From RGIG4708 sp045538875 (lineage in GTDB: Bacteria; Bacillota; Clostridia; UMGS1810), in NCBI GenBank assembly GCA_045538875.1, contig JAZQEG010000025.1, forward strand, positions 1-35,499: a stretch of DNA of 35,499 nucleotides. The letters are read 5' to 3'. The position numbers and the translations under genes were made by a program. The notes beneath the pieces were generated by a model. The model was not told the DNA's origin and ran no database searches. It was given only the letters and a program-made list of their open reading frames with translations. Positions 25,584 to 34,490 of the stretch are shown piece after piece. Numbering within the stretch: the stretch's first letter is position 1; each line of letters begins with the position of its first letter.

Positions 25584-27575
25584 TTATACTATTCGTTTAA
25601 ACTGTTTTTCGAGGCTGTATTTTGACATTTTTACAGTAATAGGCCTGCCGTGAGGGCATGTGTTTATGTCATCCAATTTGAGCACCTTTTCAACAAGAGC
25701 CTGCATTTCGGCCATGCTGAGCTCGCGATTGCCTTTGATTGCCCTTTTGCACGCCATTGTGTGAAGAGCGTCTTCAACCAAATCTTTTTTTACATCTATG
25801 GCATTTTTACGGAGCAGCTCAACAATTTCGCAAATTGTGTCCTTTACAATGTGCTCGTCCTCTGCGTATGGTATCTGACGCACAATAATTGTGCTCTCGC
25901 CAAAAGCATCCACCTCAAAGCCAAGCTGCTCAAAAAGCTCAAGGTTTTGCATTACCATATCAAAATCATAAGGAGCAAAGTCCATTGTAATTGGTATAAG
26001 CAATACCTGAGGGCAAAAAGTTTTGTTTTTGTAATCCTCCACAAAGCTTTCAAAATAAAGCCTTTCGTGTGCTGCGTGCTGGTCTATAAGCAACATATCG
26101 TTGTCCATCTGAACTATAATGTATGTGTTAAAAATTTGACCACACACCTTAAAATCTATATTTGCAGCATAGCTTTGCTCTTGCTTTTGTATAACATCTT
26201 CATCTTTTTGCGCTTTCGGCTGTGTTATTTTGGCTTCGGCAGTGTTTTTGTCAAAATTAAACCTTTCAACATATTGCTCGTCATTTTGAGGATTTTGCAC
26301 TATTTGTTGTGCCAATGACCGAGCTTTGTCTGCTTTGGCATCGTATTTTTTTGTGTTGTCATACATAGGTTGTTGCTCTTTTTCACAGGCGCTTTGCGTC
26401 AAGGGTTTTGTTTGAGTATTTTGTGCCCTGTATTGTGCCTTTCCTTGTGTAAACACCATTTTGTTGTAAGAATTTATGTATGAATCTTTAAGCATATTTA
26501 TAGAGCTGTTTTGCTCGCGTTTAACCTCAGGTGCCTTCATTATGCGCTCAGGCTCATTGGTTGTTACAGGATTAATTTCGGGCACATATTTGTTTTGCGA
26601 CAAGGTGTTTTTGATTGCCCAGTAAACAGCGCTGTATATTTTTTTGTCATCCGAAAAACGAACTTCCATTTTTGTGGGGTGTACATTTACATCCACAAAG
26701 CCTGTGCTCACACCAATTGAGAGCACCGCAACAGGAAATTTGCCTGTCATAAGAGTGTTTTGATAGCTTTCACCGCACGCCGCAGATATAACTCTGCTTG
26801 CAATATTGCGCCCGTTTATATAAAAAATCTGATGGCGCCTGTCCTTGCGTGCAATGGCACTGTTGCCTATGTAGCCCTTAACAGAAATGTTTTCGTCTTC
26901 AAACTCTACTTTTGTCATATTGCGCACATAATCCTTGCCAAAAACAGCGACAATTGCATTTATGAGCTCGCCGTCACCAGGTGACTTAACCACCTGCTTG
27001 CCGTTGTTTATAAATTTAAACGATATTTCGGGGTGTCCAAGAATAAGCTTGTTTACCACATCCGATACATAGCTTGTTTCGGTTGCGTCATTTTTCAAAA
27101 ACTTCATTCGGGCAGGGGTGTTAAAAAACAAATCACGAACTGTAATTGTTGTGCCATCGGGGCAGCCCGATTCGCCTGCATCGGTACAAAAACCGCCCTC
27201 TACCGAAACAGCGTAGCCAAAGGGCTGTTCCTTGGGTTTTGTAAACATATCCACCCTTGCAACTGCAGCAATGCTTGCAAGAGCCTCACCCCTAAACCCT
27301 AAAGTGTATATGGAGCTAAGGTCTTCTTTTTGAGCAATTTTACTTGTGGCATGACGAAGAAACGCGGTTTGTGCCTCGCCTGATGCAATTCCGCATCCGT
27401 CATCTGATATTCTTATAAAAGTCATGCCGCCTTTTTTTATTTCTATTGTAATGTTTTTTGCGCCTGCATCTATAGAATTTTCGGCAAGCTCCTTAACCAC
27501 CGAAGATGGCCGTTCAACAACCTCTCCCGCAGCAATCATATTTGCTATTTCGGATGGTAAAACATTAATTTTCAT
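25584..27575 (-). CDS. mutL: DNA mismatch repair protein MutL
   Basis: A 663-residue MutL. The N-terminal GHKL ATPase has ENSIDAGA, DDGCGI and GFRGEALASI. A linker rich in Q and K (about 350-460) leads to the C-terminal endonuclease domain with DQHAAHERLYFE (metal-binding motif), ACKRAIKGN and CPHGRPI. The intact DQHA(x)2E(x)4E motif indicates the nicking type found in bacteria without MutH. It overlaps the end of mutS by 11 nt, so both are likely made from one mRNA. Confidence 0.96.
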   Translation of the reverse strand: MKINVLPSEIANMIAAGEVVERPSSVVKELAENSIDAGAKNITIEIKKGGMTFIRISDDGCGIASGEAQTAFLRHATSKIAQKEDLSSIYTLGFRGEALASIAAVARVDMFTKPKEQPFGYAVSVEGGFCTDAGESGCPDGTTITVRDLFFNTPARMKFLKNDATETSYVSDVVNKLILGHPEISFKFINNGKQVVKSPGDGELINAIVAVFGKDYVRNMTKVEFEDENISVKGYIGNSAIARKDRRHQIFYINGRNIASRVISAACGESYQNTLMTGKFPVAVLSIGVSTGFVDVNVHPTKMEVRFSDDKKIYSAVYWAIKNTLSQNKYVPEINPVTTNEPERIMKAPEVKREQNSSINMLKDSYINSYNKMVFTQGKAQYRAQNTQTKPLTQSACEKEQQPMYDNTKKYDAKADKARSLAQQIVQNPQNDEQYVERFNFDKNTAEAKITQPKAQKDEDVIQKQEQSYAANIDFKVCGQIFNTYIIVQMDNDMLLIDQHAAHERLYFESFVEDYKNKTFCPQVLLIPITMDFAPYDFDMVMQNLELFEQLGFEVDAFGESTIIVRQIPYAEDEHIVKDTICEIVELLRKNAIDVKKDLVEDALHTMACKRAIKGNRELSMAEMQALVEKVLKLDDINTCPHGRPITVKMSKYSLEKQFKRIV

Positions 27576-30162
27576 TTAATTTTTGTACCTCTTTTTGTAA
27601 TTTATAAAGCTCGTTAAGAGCCTCAATAGGTGTAATTGTAGACAAATCTGTGTTTAAAATGCGCTCAAACACTTGATTGTTTTGCGTTTTTTGCTCTTTT
27701 GACTCTGTGATAGTTTTACTTATTGAATCAACAGTAGGAGCAGGTGTCTGGCTCTTTTCGATAGACAAAAGAATTTCCCTTGCTCTTACAATTACATCCG
27801 ACGGAACATCTGCAAGATATGCAACCTCTATACCAAAGCTGTCGTCGGTACCGCCTTTAACAATTTTGCGAAGGAAGGTGATGTTGTCCCCTCTCTTTTT
27901 AACTGCAATGTTGTAATTTTTTACTCCGGGCAGTTTGTCCTCAAGAGCCGTAAGCTCATGATAATGAGTAGAAAACAATGATTTTGCGCCAATTTTTGTG
28001 CATATGTGCTCTACCACTGCCCACGCAATTGAAAGGCCGTCAAAGGTGCTTGTGCCTCTGCCTATTTCATCAAGAATAATAAGGCTTTTTTGTGTTGCAT
28101 TTTTAAGGATGTATGCAACCTCCGACATTTCCACCATAAATGTACTCTGCCCCAAAGCCAAATCGTCCGACGCACCCACACGGGTAAATATGCGGTCAAC
28201 AATGCCGATATTGGCGCTTTCGGCAGGGACAAAGCTGCCAATTTGTGCCATAAGCACAATTACGGCAGTTTGACGCATATATGTGGATTTGCCTGCCATA
28301 TTGGGGCCTGTTATTATCGAAAAACGGCTGTCGCCCGTATCAAGATATGTGTCATTTGGCACAAACATCGAATCGGTAAGCGCCACCTCAACAATTGGAT
28401 GTCTGCCGTTTTTTATGTCTATAACATCGCCTGTGTTAACATTTGGCTTGCAAAAGTTAAGCTCTGATGCCACCTGTGCAAAAGAGCTGAGTGCATCTGC
28501 AACAGATATTACTTTTGCACATTTTGCAAGTCTGTCCTGATTTTTGTGCAGCTCTTTGCGCACATACATAAAGTCCTCATACTCAAGCTCGTTTACCCTT
28601 TCCCTTGCGCTAAGGATAGTGTTTTCAACATTTTTAAGCTCCTGCGTAATATATCTTTCGCAGTTTGCAAGGGTCTGTTTGCGTATATAGTGGTCGGGCA
28701 CCTTGTCAAGCTGTGACTTGGTTACCTCAATATAATATCCAAAAACCTTGTTATACGACACCTTAAGGTTTTTGATGTCTGTTTTTTCGCGCTCTTCTGC
28801 TTCGATTTTTGTTACAACCGAAGAGCCGTTTTTCATAACATATCTGAGTCGGTCAAGCTCTTTGTCAAAGCCGTCTTTTATCATTCCGCCCTCTCTTACA
28901 GTAAGAGGTGCCTCATCATCAATGGCATTTAACAACAGCTTGTACATATCATCGAGCAAATCAAAATCGTGCTCAAGGGACACAAGCATATCCGACTTAA
29001 AATTTTTTAAAATATCCTTTATTTCGGGGAGCATTGCAAGGCTTTCGCGGAGTGACAAAAAATCTCTTGCATTGCAGGTTGAATATACAATTTTGCTTAT
29101 TGTGCGTTCAATATCATTTATCCTTTTTAGAGCTACTCTCAGCTCATCACGAAGTATAGTGTTTTTTACAAGCTCCTCTGTTGCATCAAGGCGCAGGTTT
29201 ATAGCCACAGGGTTAACAAGCGGTCTGTCTATCCAGTCTTTCATCCTTCTTGTACCCATTGCCGTTCCTGTTTTGTCAAGAATACCAAAAAGAGAGCCTT
29301 TTTTTGCTTTGTCACGCATAGTTTCGGTAAGCTCTAAGTTGCGTCTTGACGAAACATCTATATCCATATACTCATCGCAGTTGTACAATTTTATTTTGTT
29401 TATATGCGAGAGGTCTGTTTTTTGTGTTTCTTCAAGGTAGCGCAGTATTGCACCAAGTGATTTTACGCAATGCGGCTTTGTATCGGGGTAATCCATACCA
29501 AATTTGCTCATAAGCGTCTGCGTACACTGTGCCTCATCAAAATATTCGTTTGCTATATATGACTGGTAGTATTGCAGCCTTTTTTCCAGATGTGCAAACA
29601 TATCAACATGCTTTGCTCCATAAGGGCAGGTTATAATCTCTTTTGGCCCAAAGCATGCAAGTATGTTAAGCATTTGATTTTCGTACACATGGCCCAAAAT
29701 CTGAGTAGTAACAAGTTCTCCTGTTGATACATCTGCAAAGCTTATGCCGCAGCCGTCATCATCCATATATATGCTGCACAAAAAGTTGTTTTCGGCAGAT
29801 GTCAAAGCAGCATCAAGGTTGGCTGTGCCCGGTGTTATAACCCTTATAACATCTCTTTTAACTATGCCTTTTGCCTCTTTTGGGTCCTCTACCTGCTCAC
29901 ATATTGCAACCTTGTAGCCCGATTTAACAAGCTTTGCAATATACCCTTCGGCACTGTGAAAAGGCACTCCGCACATGGGTGCTCTTTGCTCCTGACCGCA
30001 GTCCTTGCCTGTAAGGGTTATTTCAAGCACGCCCGACGCAGTAATTGCATCTTCGTAAAACATTTCGTAAAAATCACCCAAGCGGAAAAACAATATGCAA
30101 TCTGCATACTGCTCCTTTATCTGAAAATATTGTTTCATCATGGGTGTTGGTTGTGCACTCAT
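27565..30162 (-). CDS. mutS: DNA mismatch repair protein MutS
   Basis: An 865-residue MutS1. The mismatch-recognition domain begins with PMMKQYFQIKEQYADCILFFRLGDFYEMF, which includes the conserved Phe-X-Glu-type wedge region (GDFYEMF). Connector, lever and clamp domains follow. The C-terminal ABC-type ATPase has GPNMAGKSTYMRQTA and DEIGRGTSTFDGLSIAWA. It recognises mispairs and small loops and recruits MutL, encoded next. It starts 41 bp after the ylbF/ymcA-like gene, behind AAGGCGG. No MutS2 features (Smr domain) are seen. Confidence 0.97.
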   Translation of the reverse strand: MSAQPTPMMKQYFQIKEQYADCILFFRLGDFYEMFYEDAITASGVLEITLTGKDCGQEQRAPMCGVPFHSAEGYIAKLVKSGYKVAICEQVEDPKEAKGIVKRDVIRVITPGTANLDAALTSAENNFLCSIYMDDDGCGISFADVSTGELVTTQILGHVYENQMLNILACFGPKEIITCPYGAKHVDMFAHLEKRLQYYQSYIANEYFDEAQCTQTLMSKFGMDYPDTKPHCVKSLGAILRYLEETQKTDLSHINKIKLYNCDEYMDIDVSSRRNLELTETMRDKAKKGSLFGILDKTGTAMGTRRMKDWIDRPLVNPVAINLRLDATEELVKNTILRDELRVALKRINDIERTISKIVYSTCNARDFLSLRESLAMLPEIKDILKNFKSDMLVSLEHDFDLLDDMYKLLLNAIDDEAPLTVREGGMIKDGFDKELDRLRYVMKNGSSVVTKIEAEEREKTDIKNLKVSYNKVFGYYIEVTKSQLDKVPDHYIRKQTLANCERYITQELKNVENTILSARERVNELEYEDFMYVRKELHKNQDRLAKCAKVISVADALSSFAQVASELNFCKPNVNTGDVIDIKNGRHPIVEVALTDSMFVPNDTYLDTGDSRFSIITGPNMAGKSTYMRQTAVIVLMAQIGSFVPAESANIGIVDRIFTRVGASDDLALGQSTFMVEMSEVAYILKNATQKSLIILDEIGRGTSTFDGLSIAWAVVEHICTKIGAKSLFSTHYHELTALEDKLPGVKNYNIAVKKRGDNITFLRKIVKGGTDDSFGIEVAYLADVPSDVIVRAREILLSIEKSQTPAPTVDSISKTITESKEQKTQNNQVFERILNTDLSTITPIEALNELYKLQKEVQKLNEN

Positions 30163-30203
30163 TTACAATTCCGCCTTTTCTTTAGTTTCACTTATTACTT
30201 AAA

Positions 30204-30599
30204 TCAGTGGCATCCTTTGCAGCTTGCACAGCTGCCGCCGCAGCCGCCGCTGTCCTCGCCACGCACAAAGTGTGCAATAATACTGTTTACTTTGTTTATA
30301 AGGTTAGAAAAATTCTCATTTGCCTCGAGGTAGTTTTTTATGGTTTCATTTTGTGATATTTTTATAAATTCCGCCTGTGCATCAAGGTTAAGCTTTTCGT
30401 ATTCTTCTTTTGTAATGTCGGGCTTTGCCGCCTCTTCGGAGAGCTGCTCACATCTTATGCTGTAATTTGCCATAATAGCTTGCGCCTCAGGATCTGCCAT
30501 ATGGCGTTCCTCCGCCTCTTTAAGTGCTTTGGCTTCGTCGCTGTCTGATATCATCATTCCAAGCTGCTTTGCAAGTTCCAATATTTCGTTGCTGTTCAT
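30204..30599 (-). CDS. YlbF/YmcA-family protein with a cysteine-rich tail
   Basis: A 131-residue mostly helical protein of the Com_YlbF family. The body is charged and coiled (EAKALKEAEERHMADPEAQAI). The tail, CGGSCASCKGC, carries C120, C124, C127 and C130. In Bacillus the YlbF-YmcA-YaaT (Ric) complex holds iron-sulphur clusters through such cysteines and helps mRNA maturation with RNase Y. In Bacillus ymcA lies between miaB and cotE-mutS-mutL; the gene here has the same neighbours, so it may be the positional counterpart of ymcA/ricA. The ATG at 30599 follows AGAGG; an earlier TTG at 30614 is less likely. Confidence 0.8.
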   Translation of the reverse strand: MNSNEILELAKQLGMMISDSDEAKALKEAEERHMADPEAQAIMANYSIRCEQLSEEAAKPDITKEEYEKLNLDAQAEFIKISQNETIKNYLEANENFSNLINKVNSIIAHFVRGEDSGGCGGSCASCKGCH

Positions 30600-30635
30600 A
30601 TTAATTCCTCTCAACTTTCCACATTAAAAATTTAA

Positions 30636-32060
30636 TTAGTTGTTAGTGGCTGCTATTTCACCAAGCAATGACCAGGTGCGTGACTCAGTAATTTTTACAT
30701 TTGCAATTTTGCCAACCAGTAAGCCGTCACCTGCAAAATTTACTATTTTGCCGCCTTCGGTTCTGCCGGTAAGGGTGTTGGCATTTGTTTTGCTGGGGCC
30801 CTCAACAAGCACCTGCTGAATTGTGCCTACATAACTGTCGTTAATCTCTTTAGAAATTACATCCTGCACATTAAGCAGTTCATTAAAGTTTACTTTTATG
30901 TCTGCCTCGTCAGCTACAAATTCCATTTTTGCCGCAGGTGTTCCAGGGCGGCGTGAGTATATAAATGAAAAAATTGTGTCATACCGAACTTTCTTGAGCA
31001 CGTCTATTGTATCTTTAAATTGCTCGTTTGTTTCGGTAGGAAAGCCTACTATAATATCTGTTGTAAGCACAATATTGGGCATAAGGGAGCGTATTTTTTG
31101 TATTTTGGCAAGGTAATCTTCCTTTGTATAACGGCGGTTCATAGATTTAAGAACATCATTATTTCCTGCCTGTATTGGTAAATGAAGTTGTTTGCACACT
31201 TTTGGAAGCTCTGCCATGGTGTTTATAAGCTTGTCGCTAATATCCTTTGGATGGCTTGTCATAAAGCGTATGCGCTCTATGCCATCTATTTGGTGTACCA
31301 TGCGTAGCAAATCTGCAAAGTCAATGCTTTCATCAAGGTCGTTGCCGTATGAATTTACGTTTTGCCCAAGCAAAGTAATTTCTTTGTAGCCCTCTTTTGC
31401 AAGAGCTTTTATTTCGTCAAGTATAACTTGTTTATCTCTGCTGCGCTCTCTTCCCCGTACATATGGCACAATGCAGTATGTGCAAAAATTGTTGCAGCCA
31501 TACATAACGGATACCCATGCACAAGGGCCATCTTTTCTTGATATAGGAAGTCCTTCGGCAATAGCGCCACCGTCTACCACGTCAAATACCCTTGTTTCTT
31601 CCATAATAGCCTTGTGCATAATCTCAGGAAAACGATATAAAGAATGGGTACCAAAAACCACACTTACATGCTTATATTTGGATTTAATTTGTTTTTGAAT
31701 ATCTTCCTGCTGCATCATACATCCGCATACGCCAATTATAATATCGGGTTTTTTTGTTTTAAGGTGTTTTAGCGCACCAAGATTGCCAAACACCTTCATT
31801 TCAGCACCCTCACGCACTGCGCAGGTGTTGTAAAGTATAAGGTCTGCCCCTTCTTTATCTTCGGTCATAGCGTAGCCCATTTGCTCTATCATACCAATTA
31901 AAAGCTCAGAGTCATTAACATTTTGCTGACATCCGTATGTTTCCACAAAGGCTTTTTTGCTCACACCAAGGTGCTCAAATGTAGTGCAGATTTTTTGTAT
32001 TATATCTTTTTGTTTTTGTATTTCTTCGGGTGCAATGACTGCACTTTTTGTTCTTTCCAT
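30636..32060 (-). CDS. miaB: tRNA-2-methylthio-N6-dimethylallyladenosine synthase
   Basis: A 474-residue radical-SAM methylthiotransferase. The N-terminal MTTase domain has ETYGCQQN and two further cysteines (NTCAVRE, GVCGCMMQQ) for the auxiliary cluster. The radical SAM motif CNNFCTYC follows near residue 190, and a C-terminal TRAM domain ends the protein. It converts i6A37, made by MiaA, to ms2i6A37. It is the first gene of the long minus-strand block and has its own extended -10 promoter. The ribosome binding site (AAGGAAAC) is modest. Confidence 0.95.
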   Translation of the reverse strand: MERTKSAVIAPEEIQKQKDIIQKICTTFEHLGVSKKAFVETYGCQQNVNDSELLIGMIEQMGYAMTEDKEGADLILYNTCAVREGAEMKVFGNLGALKHLKTKKPDIIIGVCGCMMQQEDIQKQIKSKYKHVSVVFGTHSLYRFPEIMHKAIMEETRVFDVVDGGAIAEGLPISRKDGPCAWVSVMYGCNNFCTYCIVPYVRGRERSRDKQVILDEIKALAKEGYKEITLLGQNVNSYGNDLDESIDFADLLRMVHQIDGIERIRFMTSHPKDISDKLINTMAELPKVCKQLHLPIQAGNNDVLKSMNRRYTKEDYLAKIQKIRSLMPNIVLTTDIIVGFPTETNEQFKDTIDVLKKVRYDTIFSFIYSRRPGTPAAKMEFVADEADIKVNFNELLNVQDVISKEINDSYVGTIQQVLVEGPSKTNANTLTGRTEGGKIVNFAGDGLLVGKIANVKITESRTWSLLGEIAATNN

Positions 32061-32145
32061 ATAAAATGTTTCCTTATTATTTTTCTGTATGCCATAATTT
32101 TGCTGTTATTTATAAATGGGTATAAAAAGGCATAATACTTATTTA

Positions 32146-32174
32146 ATTATATCACATAAATAACAATAAGTACA
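32146..32174 (-). promoter_or_regulatory. Promoter of miaB and the downstream block
   Basis: An extended -10, TGATATAAT (core at 32146-32151), with a poor -35 TGTACT (32169-32174) at 17 bp. TGN-extended promoters can work with a weak -35. The start would be near 32139. Confidence 0.6.
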
Positions 32175-32226
32175 GATTTTTTTAAAAAATATACACAATT
32201 TCTGATTTAATATTAAACAAACAAAA

Positions 32227-32266
32227 ATAGTTTTTGCAGACAAATTGTTTTATCTGCAAAAACTAT
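32227..32266 (-). terminator. Terminator-like hairpin closing the accessory module
   Basis: A 14-bp perfect stem, ATAGTTTTTGCAGA (32227-32240) with 32253-32266, around a 12-nt loop. The minus-strand continuation is TTTTGTTTGTTT. It would end transcripts from the toxin/immunity genes before miaB. The rest of 32267-32470 is AT-rich with no gene. Confidence 0.65.
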
Positions 32267-32471
32267 CAAGAGCATTTTTATGCATTAATTTTATACTATG
32301 TTTCCTTTTATAACCAGATGTTCGTTTTTCAAATTGTTCTTTTGTTTTTGTTCAAATGAAAATCACTAAAATGCAAAAACAGGCAGTTCCCTAATTGCAC
32401 TATGCCCATTACTTAATATTTCCTCTTAGCTAAAATATTTTTACCTCATTACAAGTAATGGAAATGTACTT

Positions 32472-32703
32472 GACAAATGGGGACGGTCCTTTTTTGACAA
32501 ATGGGGACGGTCCTTTTTTGTCCATTTTTTAAAAAATCATTGGACAAATGTGGACAAATGGGGACGGTCCTTTTTTGTCTCTTAGCTCATTTTTTAAAAA
32601 ATCATTGGACAAATGGGGACTAGACAAAGACAAATGGGGACGGTCCTTTTTTGTCCTTTTTTGTCTCTTTTATCCATATTAGCTCATTTTTTAAAAAATC
32701 ATT
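32472..32703. repeat. Array of GGGGACGGTCC repeats mixed with copies of a gene tail
   Basis: Four full copies of a 24-27-nt unit beginning GACAAATGGGGACGGTCC lie at 32472-32495, 32496-32522, 32553-32579 and 32629-32655, with truncated copies at 32543-32550 and 32608-32620. Each full unit is an imperfect palindrome (GACAAA with TTTGTC, GGAC with GTCC). Between them are copies of the 3' end of the adjacent DUF2247 gene: a 25-nt block is identical at 32582-32606 and 32679-32703, and 18 nt of it recurs at 32524-32541. Similar GGGGACGGT repeats recur in many bacterial genomes, often near IS200/REP-associated transposases, but none is here. Confidence 0.85.
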
Positions 32704-33165
32704 AAAATTATCGATTAATCTCTGCTCGTTTTGCTGTAATGAGTGTATTGACGTATCGTAATCATCATTTTCAACCGGCATATAACTTATAAAATTATTC
32801 ATATCCTTTGGATAATCAAAATCAGAATACACCTGCTCTATAAGCGTCAACAATTCCCCGTTGCTTTTTGCTCTCTGTTTTAAATCTTTTAAAACAATAT
32901 ACCTGAGAACTCTTATATTTTCAGTTTCTTTTGAGGTTTTACGACAAGACAATTTTTCAACCAAAGATAGAACCTTTTCTTTTTCAATATCATCAAGTAT
33001 CAGTAGCTCCACAATTATTGCATTTTCTTCATTTGGATTGACCTCAACTAATTTATGGGCATATTCAATTGCACTGCTTGGAGGAATAAGATTTTTTGTT
33101 ATTCCCCAATAAATAATATTCCAATTTAATAAAATTTCATTTTCTGAAAAATTAATTTTATACAT
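32620..33165 (-). CDS. DUF2247-family protein, probable immunity protein, with repeat-encoded C-terminus
   Basis: A 181-residue acidic protein resembling the DUF2247 family (early IIYWGITKNLIPPSSAIEYA, later IEQVYSDFDYPKDMNNFISYMP). Members are often found beside polymorphic toxins and are treated as immunity proteins. Here it starts 15 bp after a toxin-like gene, with GGAG before the ATG, which fits that role. The last ~15 residues, ETKKDKKGPSPFVFV, and the stop codon are encoded by the adjacent GGGGACGGTCC repeat, so the native C-terminus appears overwritten. Whether the protein still works is unknown. Base composition is more AT-rich than the housekeeping genes. Confidence 0.75.
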   Translation of the reverse strand: MYKINFSENEILLNWNIIYWGITKNLIPPSSAIEYAHKLVEVNPNEENAIIVELLILDDIEKEKVLSLVEKLSCRKTSKETENIRVLRYIVLKDLKQRAKSNGELLTLIEQVYSDFDYPKDMNNFISYMPVENDDYDTSIHSLQQNEQRLIDNFNDFLKNELIWIKETKKDKKGPSPFVFV

Positions 33166-33180
33166 ATTTTATTCTCCATT

Positions 33181-33747
33181 CTACTTCGAATTTGGTTTTC
33201 CAGTAATCTTTCCATTGGGTATAAATCGTCGATGTGTTACTCCCATCTCCTCGTCAAGTATCCATTCAAATATCCCTTTTTTCCCTCTTAAACTACCCTT
33301 TATTTGATATAATTGTCTTTCTTTTCCATCCCCGCCTTTTAATGAAAATGTTTTTGCTTTTCCTGCATAATTATCAACTATATCACTAAATGCATGATGT
33401 GCATCCAATTTATTTGCTTTACCTCTTCTTACACTATTCGTTATAGGATTGGAAATGTTTTTTGACTTTTTTATAGTTTTTGCCGCATCAACTGCATCGT
33501 CAGCCACTTTGGCAAGCTTTGCAGTGTCTGCAATTTCGCCGACAAAGGGCACTGCTCCAAGCAGGTCAAGTGTTGCCGAAAAGTAGTCACCTCGCGCCAA
33601 ATCTACAGGTATTGCCGCAAGGTCAGCAAATGTATCAACACCGGGTATTGATGATGCTGCAGTAAGAGCACCGCTTAAAAAATCAAGATGCTCTGAAAGG
33701 TAGCTGCCGAGAGTATTGCCAAAATTTCCTCCTGCTCCTGCACCCAT
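33181..33747 (-). CDS. Short polymorphic-toxin-like protein
   Basis: A 188-residue protein beginning MGAGAGGNFGNTLG, a glycine-rich start I associate with short toxin-tip genes. A hydrophobic pre-toxin-like stretch follows (GVDTFADLAAIPVDLARGDYF to LLGAVPFVGEIADTAKL, about 36-80). The C-terminal domain (about 105-188) has LDAHHAFSDIV and ends GIFEWILDEEMGVTHRRFIPNGKITG, like other unclassified toxin tips. The histidine pair and THRR are possible catalytic residues, but I cannot name the activity. There is no signal peptide and no secretion domain such as RHS, LXG or WXG. The ATG overlaps the stop of the DUF4417 gene (TAATG), and an immunity-like gene follows. Confidence 0.7.
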   Translation of the reverse strand: MGAGAGGNFGNTLGSYLSEHLDFLSGALTAASSIPGVDTFADLAAIPVDLARGDYFSATLDLLGAVPFVGEIADTAKLAKVADDAVDAAKTIKKSKNISNPITNSVRRGKANKLDAHHAFSDIVDNYAGKAKTFSLKGGDGKERQLYQIKGSLRGKKGIFEWILDEEMGVTHRRFIPNGKITGKPNSK

Positions 33748-34423
33748 TAAGCATCACCCCCTTTTTGAGATGATTGCTTATGCACTTTTGAAAATTCACT
33801 TTCAAAAGCAATGATTTTAATACCCATATCTTTATACGGCTTAAAAATATCATCAGGAGCTGCTCCGTACACAATTATGTTTTTTGGCGACAACGCTTTT
33901 ACCATTTGAGCAATGCCTTTTTTGAAATACGCCTTGTCTGCCTTTTTCTTTATGCAGCCGTGAGTGCCCACCGCAACGGTTTTGTTTTTTCAATTCCTTC
34001 AAAGCAAAACATATATGTCCGCTCATCATTCCATCGGACATTGGGAATAACATTTACCCCATTGTCACAAAGCCACGCTGCAAGTGCTCTGCTGCGATAT
34101 GTATTCCATATCTGAAAGCAAAGGGGCATATTTCTGTACAAGCTGTAATCAGGGGATATAACTCCTTTAAATTTTTTGAGCTTGTTGAGATATTGATTAG
34201 GATTGTTCCACAATCTTTCAAAGTTCCTGTCGTGCTCATAAAAGCACACCCAGCAATCAAAATTATTCCGGTTTTTTGACATCGCCTTGCTGAATGTAAC
34301 AACATTATTCGGCAAATTGTTGCTTGTGCATACAACAGGCATTTCAAACAAACCCTCATAGCTTGCATTTTTTACAAGAAATGAATGGAATACATCATAA
34401 CTATTAAGTTTTTCATTAGTCAT
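33747..34423 (-). pseudogene. DUF4417-family gene broken by a single-base frameshift
   Basis: Two overlapping frames together make one DUF4417-like protein of about 225 residues. The first frame (34423 to 33950) ends FEGIEKTKPLRWALTAA. The second (to 33747) carries VAVGTHGCIKKK, then IIVYGAAPDDIFKPYKDMGIKIIAFESEF. The frames would join as FEGIEKNKTVAVGTHGC if one more A were present in the run of six (33985-33990 on the other strand). DUF4417 proteins are known from phages and Firmicutes and their function is not established. A real mutation or a homopolymer sequencing error are both possible. The start lies behind GGAG at an unusually long distance. Confidence 0.75.
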
Positions 34424-34455
34424 ATCTGCTTTTGTTCTCCTTTTAAAATAAAGTA

Positions 34456-34484
34456 TTGATTTTAATTTGCAGATATGCTAAAAT
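34456..34484 (+). promoter_or_regulatory. Promoter for a short plus-strand RNA
   Basis: The -35 TTGATT (34456-34461), 17-bp spacer and extended -10 TGCTAAAAT (core 34479-34484). It overlaps a weaker minus-strand candidate for the DUF4417 gene (TTGTAT 34483-34488, TAAAAT 34459-34464, 18 bp apart), so the two could compete. Confidence 0.6.
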
Positions 34485-34490
34485 ACAAAT

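Noticed and set aside
32472..32703. CRISPR array
   Set aside because: The spacing is irregular, some copies abut directly, and the intervening sequences are repeats of a gene tail rather than unique spacers. No cas genes are present.
33950..34000. Programmed -1 frameshifting in the DUF4417 gene
   Set aside because: The codons GAA-AAA-ACA do not form an X-XXY-YYZ slippery site in the zero frame, and no strong downstream structure is evident. A homopolymer indel explains it more simply.
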